The notes: generated by a model from the letters alone, not told the origin. Counted from the first letter of the stretch, positions 1-9,362 are shown. The stretch: 64,000 nucleotides of DNA from Pseudomonas monteilii (GCA_001534745.1 CP013997.1:1860001-1924000); one strand, 5' to 3'. Translations and numbers: made by a program.

Positions 1-599
1 ATGGCAGCTACGCCTACGGTGCCCAGGATGAGGGCACGCCTGCACGCGCTTCCTTTACCCAGCGCCTGGGCCAGTTGCAGGCCGTGGTGCAGAACCAGGA
101 CAACCACGAGCACGACCTGCTCGATTCCAACGACTATTACCAGTTCCAGGGCGGCATGCTGGCAGCAGCGCAGACCCTGGGCGAAGGCGCGGTCAGCGCC
201 TACCACGGCGACCACAGCCAGGCCGACCGCCCACGCATACGCACGTTGAAGGAAGAGCTCAATCGGGTGATCCGTGCCCGTGCACTCAATCCCAAGTGGA
301 TCGCTGGCACCAAGCGACACGGCTACAAAGGCGCCTTCGAGATGGCGGCCACGGTCGACAACCTGTTTGCCTTCGATGCCACCACCGGGTTGATCGACGA
401 TCACCACTACCAGGGGGTGGCCGATGCCTACGTGCTCGACCCCGCGACCCGTGAGTTCCTGCGCGAACACAACCCGCAGGCGCTGCACGACATGACCGAG
501 CGGCTGATCGAAGCCCAGCAGCGCGGCCTCTGGGCCTCGCCAGGCGCGTACCGCGAAGCGCTGGAAGAGCAGTTGATCGCCGGTGAAGAAGAGAACTGA
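1..599 (+). CDS. cobN: Cobaltochelatase subunit CobN, C-terminal end (partial)
   Basis: The reading frame is already open at the left edge (first full codon at base 3), so this is only the last ~199 residues of a protein normally well over 1000 aa. CobN is the large porphyrin-binding subunit of the ATP-dependent chelatase that inserts cobalt into hydrogenobyrinate diamide in aerobic B12 synthesis. The visible part has the family's C-terminal blocks: [19 protein letters not shown] near the edge, then a [13 protein letters not shown] segment. The stop touches the next gene's ATG, and the following AAA+ and VWA genes fit a chelatase operon. Confidence is high for the family; the start lies outside the window. 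Confidence 0.9.
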   Translation, partial: GSYAYGAQDEGTPARASFTQRLGQLQAVVQNQDNHEHDLLDSNDYYQFQGGMLAAAQTLGEGAVSAYHGDHSQADRPRIRTLKEELNRVIRARALNPKWIAGTKRHGYKGAFEMAATVDNLFAFDATTGLIDDHHYQGVADAYVLDPATREFLREHNPQALHDMTERLIEAQQRGLWASPGAYREALEEQLIAGEEEN

Positions 600-600
600 G

Positions 601-1629
601 ATGACCGAACCCGTGCAGTTTCCATTGGCGGCAGTGGTCGGCGCGCAGGCGCTGAAGCTGGCGCTGTGCCTGACCGCCATCGACCCGAAGATCGGTGGCG
701 TGCTGATCGAGGGGCCGCGTGGCATGGCCAAGAGTACCTTGGCCCGTGGCCTGGCCGATTTGCTCGGTGACGGCCCCTTCGTGACCCTGCCGCTGGGCGC
801 CAGCGAAGACCGGCTGGTCGGCACGCTCGACCTGGATGCGGCGCTGGGTGAGGGCAAGGTCCGTTTCTCTCCCGGTGTGCTGGCCCAGGCCGATGGCGGG
901 GTGCTCTACGTGGACGAGGTCAACCTGCTGCCCGACGGCCTGGTCGACCTGCTGCTGGACGTCGCCGCCAGTGGCACCAATCGGGTAGAGCGCGATGGTC
1001 TGTCCCATCGCCATTCGGCGCGTTTCGTGCTGATCGGCACCATGAACCCGGAAGAGGGGGAGCTGCGCCCGCAGTTGCTCGACCGCTTCGGGCTGAACGT
1101 TGTCCTGGATGCCCAGCCGCAGCCAGAAGCGCGTCAGCAGATCATCCGTCGGCGCCTGGCCTTCGACAGCGACCCACAGGGTTTTCTTGCCGAATGGGCC
1201 GCTGCCCAGGCTGAACTGCGCGCCCGCTGCCAGGCGGCACGACTGCGGCTCGACGCCATCGCGTTGGACGACGCTGCGCTCGCCGACATTACCGAACGCT
1301 GCTTCGCGGCCGGTGTGGATGGCCTGCGTGGCGACCTGGTCTGGCTGCGTGCCGCGCGCGCGCATGCCGCCTGGCGCAACGCAGCACGTATCGAGGAGGA
1401 GGACATCGAGGCTGTGGCGGACTTCGCCTTGCGTCATCGCCGCCGGGTCGCCTCGCCACCCGCGCCCGACGCGGCCTCGTCGCCGCCTCCGCAGAACGAG
1501 GCCGGACACGATTCGCGCGAGCCGGAAAGCGAGCCTTCACCGGGGCAGGGCACCTGGGGCGCATTGCCGCCTCGACCTGTGGCCAGCGGCCCGCGGCGCG
1601 AGGTGCCGACCTGGGCAAAAAAGCCCTGA
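601..1629 (+). CDS. AAA+ magnesium/cobalt chelatase ATPase subunit (ChlI/BchI-like)
   Basis: A 342-aa AAA+ ATPase of the ChlI/BchI type, expected to power metal insertion by CobN together with the VWA protein downstream. Walker A is GPRGMAKST (about residues 38-46) and Walker B is VLYVDEVN (about 101-108). [21 protein letters not shown] block (sensor 1/arginine finger region) follows. The C-terminal ~60 residues are Pro/Ser-rich and low in complexity, probably a linker. The ATG at 601 follows the cobN stop directly; another ATG 18 bp upstream inside cobN is possible. In alphaproteobacteria CobS/CobT do this job. The ChlI-like version beside cobN is common in Pseudomonas. Confidence 0.88.
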   Translation: MTEPVQFPLAAVVGAQALKLALCLTAIDPKIGGVLIEGPRGMAKSTLARGLADLLGDGPFVTLPLGASEDRLVGTLDLDAALGEGKVRFSPGVLAQADGGVLYVDEVNLLPDGLVDLLLDVAASGTNRVERDGLSHRHSARFVLIGTMNPEEGELRPQLLDRFGLNVVLDAQPQPEARQQIIRRRLAFDSDPQGFLAEWAAAQAELRARCQAARLRLDAIALDDAALADITERCFAAGVDGLRGDLVWLRAARAHAAWRNAARIEEEDIEAVADFALRHRRRVASPPAPDAASSPPPQNEAGHDSREPESEPSPGQGTWGALPPRPVASGPRREVPTWAKKP

Positions 1630-1727
1630 GCGTCCGCGTCCGGACTGATCGGCCGGACGCGCACCAGGGCGCAGGCACGCTACAGGGCGCACCCCGTGGG
1701 CGGGCGCGGCAGGCCAGCGAAGGGCAG

Positions 1728-2291
1728 GTGGCCTGGGCCGCGACCCTGAGCCAGGGCAGGCCGCGTGTTCGCGAAGACCTGCGCTGGCAGCAACGGCAGG
1801 CGCGACCGGTCGAACTCTGGGTGGTGATCGTCGACAGCTCGGCCTCGACGCGTCGGCATGGCGCGCTCGCCCAGGCCAAGGGGTTGCTGGCCGAGTGTTT
1901 CGACCACGCGTATCGGCAACGCGCGCGCGTGGCCTTGTTGACCGCCAGTGGTGATGCACCCCGTTGGCAATGCCACGGCCTGAAAGCCTCACACGCGCTG
2001 CAAGGCTGGCTGGACGAGCTGGGCGCAGGAGGCGGTACGCCCTTGCTGGCCGCACTGGCGCAGGCGCGGCATTGGCTGCTGGCCCGCCAGAAGCGCCTGC
2101 CTGAGGAGCGTCAGCGCTGCCTGGTGCTCACCGATGGCCGTCTACCGCAATGGGCGCCCTTGCAGCCGTTGCCCTGTGCCAGCCTGGTGGTGGACATGGA
2201 GCGCTCGCCGGTTCGTGTAGGGCGCGCTCGCCTGCTGGCCGAGCAGTTGGAAGCCGAATACCGCCCCCTGGACGCCTTCACGGCACGCTGA
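1728..2291 (+). CDS. VWA-domain chelatase partner (ChlD-like)
   Basis: About 187 aa with a von Willebrand factor A fold. The MIDAS motif DSSAS follows WVVIVD (about residues 35-40) and a TDGRLP segment lies near residue 145. Such proteins pair with a ChlI-like ATPase and CobN, taking the place of the ChlD C-terminal domain. The start is uncertain. The GTG at 1728 is used here, but the frame stays open upstream across the 3' end of the ATPase gene, with residues such as GKKALSVR, so the true start may overlap that gene at a rare start codon. No clear Shine-Dalgarno settles it. Confidence 0.75.
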   Translation: MAWAATLSQGRPRVREDLRWQQRQARPVELWVVIVDSSASTRRHGALAQAKGLLAECFDHAYRQRARVALLTASGDAPRWQCHGLKASHALQGWLDELGAGGGTPLLAALAQARHWLLARQKRLPEERQRCLVLTDGRLPQWAPLQPLPCASLVVDMERSPVRVGRARLLAEQLEAEYRPLDAFTAR

Positions 2292-2333
2292 CGCCGGCTG
2301 GGCTCCCTGGCCCGGCCACCTGGCGCAATGGCC

Positions 2334-2600
2334 TTACTTCGGCATCACCCACGGCTGCAACGCGTAGCCTTGCTCGCGCAACTCGCTTCTGACCTGTTCG
2401 ATCAGCCCCAGCCACTGCTGGGCGTCGGTGTACACGCGCGAGGGGACCTGCTTGCTGCCGATGCGGGTGTTGGTCCGGTCGATCACGGCAAGGCTCAGTT
2501 CACCGGTCCCGTTAGGCGCATCCCAGGCAACGCACTGGAAGGGTTCGAAGGCATGGTCGGCGATCAGCAACGCATCGTTGACACGGAGCGGGGCGTTCAT
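2334..2600 (-). CDS. Conserved small hypothetical protein
   Basis: An 88-aa soluble protein starting MNAPLRVNDALLIADHAF and ending in PWVMPK. No motif points to a function. It has no signal peptide or membrane segment, and a mixed alpha/beta composition. I believe short proteins of this kind are conserved in Pseudomonas, but this was not checked. The ATG at 2600 was chosen over an upstream start because the upstream extension is Arg/Phe/His-rich and reads like untranslated leader. It converges with the VWA gene and diverges from the regulator that starts at 2879. Confidence 0.6.
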   Translation of the reverse strand: MNAPLRVNDALLIADHAFEPFQCVAWDAPNGTGELSLAVIDRTNTRIGSKQVPSRVYTDAQQWLGLIEQVRSELREQGYALQPWVMPK

Positions 2601-2878
2601 GGTTTGGCTCTCTATGGTCCTGAACAGCGGAAAAGGTCGACGAAAACCATGGGGTGTGTCGTCGTCGGGTTCTGGGTAGTGATGCACGCACGGCACTACC
2701 AAGTCACACCGACGGCGAAAAAATTTCAACATCACCGCGCGCTTTCAAAGTTCCTCAGGATCATGCAAGGCCGACGAACGGTATTCGTTTTTTGACGTTT
2801 CATTGCTACTTTTCATTCAGGCGCTGCAACCTACTGTTTAAGAAAGAAAAACCACTCTTTGGCGCCAAGGAAACGTCC

Positions 2879-4204
2879 ATGTCCGACGCTGTAGCCCATC
2901 GTCATCTATTGATCATCGACCCCTGCGACGCGTGTCATGCGCTTCTGCCCAGCCTGCGCAGTGCCGGGTGGGCGGTCGATATCAGCGATTTCTCCAGCGC
3001 CAGCAGCTTCACGGCAGGCGTTGGCGTGTTACGTCTGCGTGCCGAGCACCTGCAGGAGCCAGACGCCGTCAAGGCACTGATCAAGCACAGCACAGTCGAG
3101 TGGATTGCCGTGCTCAGCGCCGAGGAGCTGCGCCTGCAGAACGTCGGTGATTTCGTGTGCGAGTGGTTCTTCGACTTTCACACGGTGCCTTTCGACCCTG
3201 CGCGTGTGCAGGCCACACTGACCCGTGCCCATGGCAGCTCACGCTCGCGCGGCAAGGGGGCGGTCAAGGCCGATGAGCCTTCGCACGAGCTGCTGGGCGA
3301 CAGCCGGTCGATGCGGGAGCTGCGAAAAGGGTTGATCAAGCTGGCGCCCACAGCGTTCCCGGTGCTCATCCAGGGCGAGCCCGGCACGGGCAAGGAGCTG
3401 GTCGCACGCACACTGCATCGCCTCTCGCCACGCCGTGACCGTCCTTTCCTGACGCTGCATTGCAGCCGATTGTCGGCGCAGGCCTCCGGGTATGCACCGC
3501 CTGCCGCCTCGAGCGAGGTGGGGGAAGTGCCGCCACCGTCGTTGCCTTCGCTGATCCAGGCGGCGTCAGGCGGCACGCTGTTCTTCGACGAGGTCGCCGA
3601 CCTTTCGCCTGCAGCGCAAGCCGCGCTGGTGTCAGTGATCGATGCCCAGGGTGCTCGTCAGGTCGAGGGCAAGCCCACCGCACACGCCGAGCCACGTATC
3701 CTGGCCGCCACCCGGATCGATCTGGAGGCCGCCGTGCAGGCGGGGCGCTTCAACGAAGCGCTGTACCGCCATCTCGCCGACACGCGCATCGTCACCACCG
3801 CGCTGCGCGAGCGTCATGCCGACCTGCCGATTCTGGCGGAGCATTTCGCCCGCTTCTACGGGCTGGAAACCGGCCGTACACCGCGCGCCTTCAGCGAGGC
3901 GGCCCTGTCCGCCATGGGGCGCCATGACTGGCCTGGCAACGTCCGGGAGTTGGCCAACCGCATACGGCGCGGCCTGGTGCTCGCCGCAGGCCGACAGGTG
4001 GAAGCCCGGGACCTGGGCCTTCGCACGCTGGACGGCGAGGAAGCCCCCCTCGCCACGCTGGAGGACTACAAGCACCGTGCCGAGCGCCAGGCGCTCAGCG
4101 ACGTGTTGCATCGGCACGGTGACAACATGACCCTGGCTGCCAAGGTGTTGGGGGTATCGCGTCCCACGTTCTATCGCCTGTTGCACAAGCACCAGATCCG
4201 TTAG
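2879..4204 (+). CDS. VpsR-like AAA+ transcriptional regulator lacking the GAFTGA loop
   Basis: A 441-aa protein in the enhancer-binding-protein layout. The N-terminal ~115 residues are receiver-like without the normal phospho-acceptor context (starts HLLIIDPCDACH). A central AAA+ domain carries Walker A GEPGTGKE and Walker B GGTLFFDEV, and ends in WPGNVREL. The C-terminal Fis-type helix-turn-helix reads TLAAKVLGVSRPTFYRLL. Between Walker A and B the stretch that normally carries GAFTGA is replaced by a Pro/Ser-rich segment without it. This resembles VpsR, a c-di-GMP-responsive regulator that works with sigma-70 RNA polymerase. AAGGAAACGTCC precedes the ATG. Target genes are unknown; the neighbouring sulfatase is one candidate. 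Confidence 0.82.
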   Translation: MSDAVAHRHLLIIDPCDACHALLPSLRSAGWAVDISDFSSASSFTAGVGVLRLRAEHLQEPDAVKALIKHSTVEWIAVLSAEELRLQNVGDFVCEWFFDFHTVPFDPARVQATLTRAHGSSRSRGKGAVKADEPSHELLGDSRSMRELRKGLIKLAPTAFPVLIQGEPGTGKELVARTLHRLSPRRDRPFLTLHCSRLSAQASGYAPPAASSEVGEVPPPSLPSLIQAASGGTLFFDEVADLSPAAQAALVSVIDAQGARQVEGKPTAHAEPRILAATRIDLEAAVQAGRFNEALYRHLADTRIVTTALRERHADLPILAEHFARFYGLETGRTPRAFSEAALSAMGRHDWPGNVRELANRIRRGLVLAAGRQVEARDLGLRTLDGEEAPLATLEDYKHRAERQALSDVLHRHGDNMTLAAKVLGVSRPTFYRLLHKHQIR

Positions 4205-4218
4205 TCAGGCCCGCGCCC

Positions 4219-6417
4219 TTACGCAGGCGGGTGCTCCTCGTCGCTGTACGGGTCGTCGTCCCCCGGCAGGGCCGTGATCACGCTGAAGTCACTGATTTCC
4301 ACCGCGCCTGTGCCATAGCCGAGCAAGTGAAAGGAAAAGGCCTTGCGCGCCGTCGGGTTGTCGAAGTCGAACTCCATGACCAACGGCTGCTCGGCGCTCA
4401 CGGTCATCGCTTCAGGCAGACCCAGCGCCACGTCCTGCTCGAACTCCTTGGCCTTGAGCAGGATCTGCGCCGGTGTGTCCGAGGCCAGCGAGCGGATCTT
4501 CAGGCGCACGCGGGTGCGCGAACCTTCTGGCATTTCCAGGTATTGGGCGCCGATCAGGTTGTCGACCCAGTCATCGCGCACGCTTGGATTCAAGGACACA
4601 GGCGCCGCGCTGCCGAATTGGTAGCGCACGTTCAAGGGTGTACTCACCAACGAGCGATCCAGGGCCGTTGCCATGGCCGTGACCTGTTGCGCGCTGCTGC
4701 GATCACCCTGGCCCAGGTAGCGCGCTGCGCTGGCGATGAAGCCTTCGCTGGCATAGCGGCGACAACGCTGCTGGAAGTCGCATTCGGTCAACGTGCCATG
4801 GCCGTCGTGGTGGCGCAGTCGACCATTGGTGAACGAGAGCATGGGACGGCCGTTGGCGTAGTCGCGCAGCAACGAGCGCCCATTGAGTTCGGCCGGGACG
4901 GGCAGGGCGAAGTAGTCCAGCAGCGAGGCCGTCAGGTCGACATGACCATAGGTGCCTGACTTGAGGTGGGGCAGCGCAGCCTGGTCCGGCGCCAGCATGA
5001 GGTTGAATCCCCAGGCCGATGCCAGGCGTACGCCGTCGATACCGTGGGATTCGTCCGAGGTCACGATCACCAGCGTGTCCTTGAGCACGCCCTGGCGCTC
5101 CAAGGTCTCGAGAAAGTCGCCAAGGGCGTCATCCAGGTAGGCGACCGCTGCCTGCTTGGCGCTGGGGTAGCGCGCCAGGTAGGCCTCGGGTGCCGAGTAG
5201 GGCTGGTGCGTCCCGACCGTCAGCAGCGTCAGCATCCACGGTTCGCGTTGCTGACGCAGCTGGTCGACATAGTGCGCGGCACCCTCGAAGAAGGCCTTGT
5301 CGTCCTTGCCCCAGGGGAAGGTGAGGTAGTTGTCGTTGGCGAACCATTCCATGCCGTGCACGGCCTCGAAGCCGATGTGCGGCATGATGCGGTCCTTGGC
5401 CATGAACCGCAGGCCGGCGCCTTGCAGATAATGGGTGGTGAAGCCGTGTTGACGCAGCTGGGCCGGGAGGCAGGCCTGGTTGCGCGTCTGCTGGTTGAGC
5501 AGCTCGACGCCCTTGGGCGTGCCATTGTCGAACTTGTCGTAGTCGCCGCACAGCATCGCGTAGAGGCCGCGGATGGTCTGGTGGGTGTGCAGCACGTAGT
5601 CCGGGGTGTTCATGCCGCGCTCGGCCCAGCGGCTGAGCCGGGGCATGAGGTCCTCGTCGTACGGGCTGTCCAGGGCCTGCCGATTGGCGCGCACATAGGC
5701 CCCGGGGATGCCTTCCAGGGTGACGATCAGCAGGTTGCGTGCCTGGCCGGGGCCGTTCAGCAGGCGCTGGCCGTCGAGATCGACGCCCACCAGCCCGGTC
5801 ATCGACGGTGGGGCCGCCTGTGGTTCGAGTCCGGTCCACCGTTCGACGCGCTGCTGCAACGCACCGGTGCCGGCTGCCAGCAGCTGGTGCGGCAGGTTGA
5901 ACTGGCGCCAGGGGTCGGCCTCGGAGGGCGCCAGGTGTTGCCCCGCCCAATGGGCGACCAGCAACAGCGCCGGTACGCTCCAGGCGAGGCGCGGCAGGCG
6001 CACCGGTGCCTGTGGGCGGCTCAGGCGGCAGGTCAGCAGCCACAGCACGATGCCGAAGGCCAGGGCCCACGGCAGCGCTGGATGCGCCAGCCCGCCGCCC
6101 GTGGAATTCGCGACGAACTGCGTATCGAACACATAGGCCAGGTCGCTGCTGGCAGGTAGCCGCCCCACGGCACTGACCAGCTCGACAGCCGCCACGTTCA
6201 GGAGGGCCCAGATCACCAGCGCGCCCAGTGCCAGCCAAGGCCGCTGGCGCTGCAGCAACAGGATCAGCGCGCTGCCGATGGCCAGGTCCGACACGTAGCC
6301 GAAGGGATCGAACCACCCCAGCAGGCTGCGCGCCACCAGCGGGATCACGATCACCACCAGGGCAAGCGCGATCAAGCGGGCGGCAGGATGGCGCAAGGGG
6401 TCGAACCAGTGCTTCAC
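4219..6417 (-). CDS. LTA synthase-family membrane sulfatase/phosphoglycerol transferase
   Basis: 732 aa from a GTG start with AAGGACA upstream. About five hydrophobic segments occupy the first ~160 residues, followed by a periplasmic alkaline-phosphatase-fold domain. Metal and nucleophile motifs are visible: LLIVTLEGIPG (first metal Asp/Glu block), HTHQTIRGLYAMLCGDYD with the probable catalytic Thr near residue 280, and VTSDESHG. The family includes LtaS and OpgB, which transfer phosphoglycerol. In Gram-negatives the acceptor is usually periplasmic glucan, but the substrate here is not shown. About 170 residues after the catalytic domain form an extra beta-rich C-terminal module. It converges with the regulator gene, separated by only 14 bp. 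Confidence 0.8.
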   Translation of the reverse strand: MKHWFDPLRHPAARLIALALVVIVIPLVARSLLGWFDPFGYVSDLAIGSALILLLQRQRPWLALGALVIWALLNVAAVELVSAVGRLPASSDLAYVFDTQFVANSTGGGLAHPALPWALAFGIVLWLLTCRLSRPQAPVRLPRLAWSVPALLLVAHWAGQHLAPSEADPWRQFNLPHQLLAAGTGALQQRVERWTGLEPQAAPPSMTGLVGVDLDGQRLLNGPGQARNLLIVTLEGIPGAYVRANRQALDSPYDEDLMPRLSRWAERGMNTPDYVLHTHQTIRGLYAMLCGDYDKFDNGTPKGVELLNQQTRNQACLPAQLRQHGFTTHYLQGAGLRFMAKDRIMPHIGFEAVHGMEWFANDNYLTFPWGKDDKAFFEGAAHYVDQLRQQREPWMLTLLTVGTHQPYSAPEAYLARYPSAKQAAVAYLDDALGDFLETLERQGVLKDTLVIVTSDESHGIDGVRLASAWGFNLMLAPDQAALPHLKSGTYGHVDLTASLLDYFALPVPAELNGRSLLRDYANGRPMLSFTNGRLRHHDGHGTLTECDFQQRCRRYASEGFIASAARYLGQGDRSSAQQVTAMATALDRSLVSTPLNVRYQFGSAAPVSLNPSVRDDWVDNLIGAQYLEMPEGSRTRVRLKIRSLASDTPAQILLKAKEFEQDVALGLPEAMTVSAEQPLVMEFDFDNPTARKAFSFHLLGYGTGAVEISDFSVITALPGDDDPYSDEEHPPA

Positions 6418-6744
6418 AAAAATGTCCTTATTGTCATCAAACGGTCACGGGTATGTGATCAATGATAACAGGCCTGCCCTGTGAGCCCGGCCGACGACAA
6501 GCCTGGTAACGAATGCACGGCACGTTGGCGTCCGAACGCGCCGATGGTGCGTGCGCGGAGGCTGTGTTCACCGTTCGTGAGACGTCTGTGGTCTGTCCAT
6601 GTGGCAGAGCACCCATGGCGCAACTATGTTCAGTCGTCCAGGTACGTTATCCTGCTGACAGGCTGCATGCCATGAGCCTCCGTGCCGTGTCGATCCGGAT
6701 TCACTGGCTTTCGCTTTCCCCATCCATTGCGCACGAGATCGCCC
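6418..6744. other. Divergent intergenic region, 327 bp
   Basis: This separates the divergent sulfatase and RsbQ-like hydrolase genes and must hold both promoters. I saw no convincing ORF, terminator or repeat. No ECF- or FliA-type promoter was recognised by eye. Confidence 0.5.
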
Positions 6745-7560
6745 ATGACCCTGCAGCAACGCCACAATGTCCACCTCTTCGGGAATGGCCCGACGACGAT
6801 GATCTTTTCGCACGGTTTCGGCTGCGACCAGACCATGTGGCGTTACATGGTCGAGCCGTTCATGGACCGTTTCACGGTGGTCCTGCACGACCTGATCGGG
6901 TCGGGGCGATCCGACTTGAACGCCTACGATCCGGCTCGCTACGAAACCTTGGCAGGCTATGCCGATGACCTGTCGCAGCTCATCGATGCCTATGGCAATG
7001 GGCCGGTGGTACTGGTCGGGCATTCGGTCAGCGCCATGATCGGCGTGCTGAGCGACCTGGCGGCACCGGGTCGGGTCGCGGCACACGTCATGGTCGGGCC
7101 ATCGCCTTGCTACATCGATGGTGAAGGGTACGTGGGTGGGTTCTCGCAGGATGACATCCATGCCCTGCTCGATACCCTGGACAGCAACTACCTGGGCTGG
7201 GCCAGCAGCATGGCCCCGGCGATCATGGGCGCACCGGGCCAACCGGCCCTGGCCGAGGAGCTGACCCAGAGCTTCTGCAGCACCCGACCGGACATCGCCA
7301 AGCAGTTTGCCCGTGTCACCTTCCTGTCCGACAACCGTGAAGAGGTCGCGCGCCTGACCACCTCCACCTTGATCCTGCAGGCCAGTGATGACCTGATCGC
7401 GCCGATTCAGGTGGGCGAATACCTCAACCGCACCATCGTCGGGAGTACGCTGTGCGTGGTCGACAACATCGGCCATTGCCCGCACATGAGCGCACCCAGC
7501 GCCTGTGTCGCGGCGATGGAGGACTTCCTCGCCCGGCTCGGTAGTCGTGATGACGGTTGA
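6745..7560 (+). CDS. RsbQ/KAI2/D14-family alpha/beta hydrolase
   Basis: A 271-aa soluble hydrolase, almost the length of Bacillus RsbQ. The nucleophile elbow is GHSVSA with Ser94. Asp216 lies in SDDLIAP, and His247 in GHCPHMSAP. Family-typical blocks such as FSHGFGCDQ and SFCSTRPDIAK support the RsbQ/KAI2/D14 group rather than general hydrolases. RsbQ works with the PAS phosphatase RsbP, apparently by supplying a small ligand; plant relatives sense strigolactones and karrikins. Here the last 11 bp overlap a PAS histidine kinase gene, so it probably serves that kinase. The ATG at 6745 was chosen because the family begins at this point. Confidence 0.88.
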   Translation: MTLQQRHNVHLFGNGPTTMIFSHGFGCDQTMWRYMVEPFMDRFTVVLHDLIGSGRSDLNAYDPARYETLAGYADDLSQLIDAYGNGPVVLVGHSVSAMIGVLSDLAAPGRVAAHVMVGPSPCYIDGEGYVGGFSQDDIHALLDTLDSNYLGWASSMAPAIMGAPGQPALAEELTQSFCSTRPDIAKQFARVTFLSDNREEVARLTTSTLILQASDDLIAPIQVGEYLNRTIVGSTLCVVDNIGHCPHMSAPSACVAAMEDFLARLGSRDDG

Positions 7561-8767
7561 CGCCTCCCTGTTGCCCGCCCCGCGGACCCTGTTCGACCAG
7601 GCCCCCTGTGGCCTGTTGACCACCCACGAGAACGGCACGCTGCTCCAGGTCAACCGCACCTTCGCCGAATGGTTGGGCCATACCTGCGAAGCCCTCTGCG
7701 GTCAGCGCTTCCAGGACCTGCTGACCATGGGGGGACGGATTTTCTACCAGACCCACTGGGCGCCGCTGATGCACATGCAAGGTTCGGTCGGCGAGGTCAA
7801 GCTGCAGCTGCTGCACCGCGATGGCAGCGCCGTCACCATGTTGCTCAACGGGGTGCGGCAGGTGCACGAGGGCGTGGCCTATTACCAGTTGGCGGTGTTC
7901 ACCACCACCGAGCGCGATCGTTACGAGCGTGAGCTGCTCCATGCCCGCAACCTGGCGGAAAACCTGCTGCGGGAAAAGACCTTGGCCCAGGCCAGCCTGC
8001 ACGAAGCGCAGGCCCAGCTGAACGAGGCGTTCCAGAGCGCCCAGCGCCGCGCGACCTACGCCGAGCAGATGGTCGGCATCGTCAGCCATGACCTGAGAAC
8101 GCCCCTGGCCGCGATTCAGATGGCGTCCGAAATGCTCGCCCGCGCCGAACGTTCCCCCCGCGAGGCGCGCATGCTGGCGCACATCGGCCAGTCGGCGAGC
8201 CGCGCCGAGCGCATGATCGCCGACCTGCTGGACTTCACCCTGGAACGCATCGGCCATGGCATTGCCATTTCACCGGCCCCGCTCGACCTGCACGAGGTGG
8301 TCCGCCAGAGCCTGGACGAGCTGCGCGTGGCGTTTCCGGGGGTCATGCTGCTGCATCAAGCCATCGCCCACGGGCGCGCGTCCATGGACGCGGATCGGGT
8401 ACAGCAGCTGATCGGCAATCTGGTGGGCAATGCGGTCGCCTATGGCGATCCTGCCCAGCCGATCCATGTGATCTCCGATTTTTCCGAAGGACATCCTCAG
8501 GTCACCGTCCTCAACTACGGGCAGCCGATTCCCCAGGCCACGCTGGACGTGCTGTTCGAGCCCATGGTGCGCGGCAGCGAGCAGAGCGTGGGGCGCAGCG
8601 TGGGCCTGGGCCTGTTCATCGTCAAGGCCATCGCCGAGGCCCACGGCGGTAATGTCAGCGTCAGCTCCGATGCGACCGAGGGCACGCGTTTCACCGTGTG
8701 CCTGGCGCAGGTCGAGGACGGTCGGCAGACGGCCTCTCTGCCTCTGACCGACTCTCAGGCGGGCTGA
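7550..8767 (+). CDS. PAS-domain sensor histidine kinase partner of the RsbQ-like hydrolase
   Basis: A 405-aa cytoplasmic kinase with no membrane segments. A PAS domain spans about residues 13-120 and a coiled coil about 120-170. The H-box VSHDLRTPL has the phospho-accepting His at 180, the N-box is NLVGNAVAYGDP, and the G-box is VGLGLFIVK. There is no receiver domain and no response regulator gene nearby, so the output partner is elsewhere. The ATG overlaps the hydrolase stop, implying translational coupling. By analogy with RsbQ-RsbP, the PAS domain may read a product or ligand of the hydrolase. This is inference. Confidence 0.87.
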   Translation: MTVDASLLPAPRTLFDQAPCGLLTTHENGTLLQVNRTFAEWLGHTCEALCGQRFQDLLTMGGRIFYQTHWAPLMHMQGSVGEVKLQLLHRDGSAVTMLLNGVRQVHEGVAYYQLAVFTTTERDRYERELLHARNLAENLLREKTLAQASLHEAQAQLNEAFQSAQRRATYAEQMVGIVSHDLRTPLAAIQMASEMLARAERSPREARMLAHIGQSASRAERMIADLLDFTLERIGHGIAISPAPLDLHEVVRQSLDELRVAFPGVMLLHQAIAHGRASMDADRVQQLIGNLVGNAVAYGDPAQPIHVISDFSEGHPQVTVLNYGQPIPQATLDVLFEPMVRGSEQSVGRSVGLGLFIVKAIAEAHGGNVSVSSDATEGTRFTVCLAQVEDGRQTASLPLTDSQAG

Positions 8768-8819
8768 ACCCGACCTGCGTCCCCAAGGCTTCAAGGCATC
8801 GACCGCCTCGGCACCCGGG

Positions 8820-9362
8820 TCAGGAGGCCGTGGGCTCCGAGCCCGCCAGCAGACGCTCCACCGCCTCGAAGGCCGCGGCCCGTCGCTGTGCCCAGCTACC
8901 CTCGAGCACCTGCACCGACTGCCGGTGGGCCAGCAGCCATTGGCGACTCTGCTCGAAGAAGACAAGCCGTTGCGCCAGTTCAGGCTGACAGCGTTGACCG
9001 TCGCCGACCCAGTCCACGCCGCGTGGGTCGAGCAGCAGGTGCAGGTCGTAGTGGCGCGCCAGCAAGGCCTGCTCCAGCCAGGCCGGGCAGTCGTCGAACA
9101 GCGTCTGGCTCCAGAGCAGGTTGCTCAGCAGGTGCGTGTCGAGGATCAGCAGGGCAGGCGCCTGCTGACGGGCTTCGTCTTCCCAGGCCAGTTGCCCACG
9201 GGCGATGTCCGGGATGTCGGCCAGGCAGGTGTCGCGCTGGTGGTGATCGATGAAATGGCGCACGTACTCCCCGACCAGGCGGCCGCCGAAATGCGCCTGC
9301 AGTTCGCCACCCAGCCAGCTCTTGCCGCTCGATTCGGGGCCGCACAGCACCAGGACCTTCAT
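8820..9362 (-). CDS. NadR-like ATP/GTP-binding kinase (ribosylnicotinamide kinase domain only)
   Basis: 180 aa with P-loop CGPESSGKS at about residues 7-15 and an ILDTHLL block near residue 85. It resembles the C-terminal kinase domain of NadR, which phosphorylates nicotinamide riboside to NMN. The NMN adenylyltransferase and DNA-binding domains of full NadR are absent. Its ATG overlaps the pnuC stop (ATGA), so uptake by PnuC is directly coupled to this kinase and phosphorylation would trap the vitamin inside the cell. Some PnuC relatives carry thiamine instead, and that substrate cannot be excluded. Confidence 0.78.
   Translation of the reverse strand: MKVLVLCGPESSGKSWLGGELQAHFGGRLVGEYVRHFIDHHQRDTCLADIPDIARGQLAWEDEARQQAPALLILDTHLLSNLLWSQTLFDDCPAWLEQALLARHYDLHLLLDPRGVDWVGDGQRCQPELAQRLVFFEQSRQWLLAHRQSVQVLEGSWAQRRAAAFEAVERLLAGSEPTAS

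Noticed and set aside
286..1509. A 407-codon minus-strand frame opposite the chelatase genes
   Set aside because: It is a shadow of cobN and the AAA+ gene; Arg/Gly/Gln-rich with no domain.
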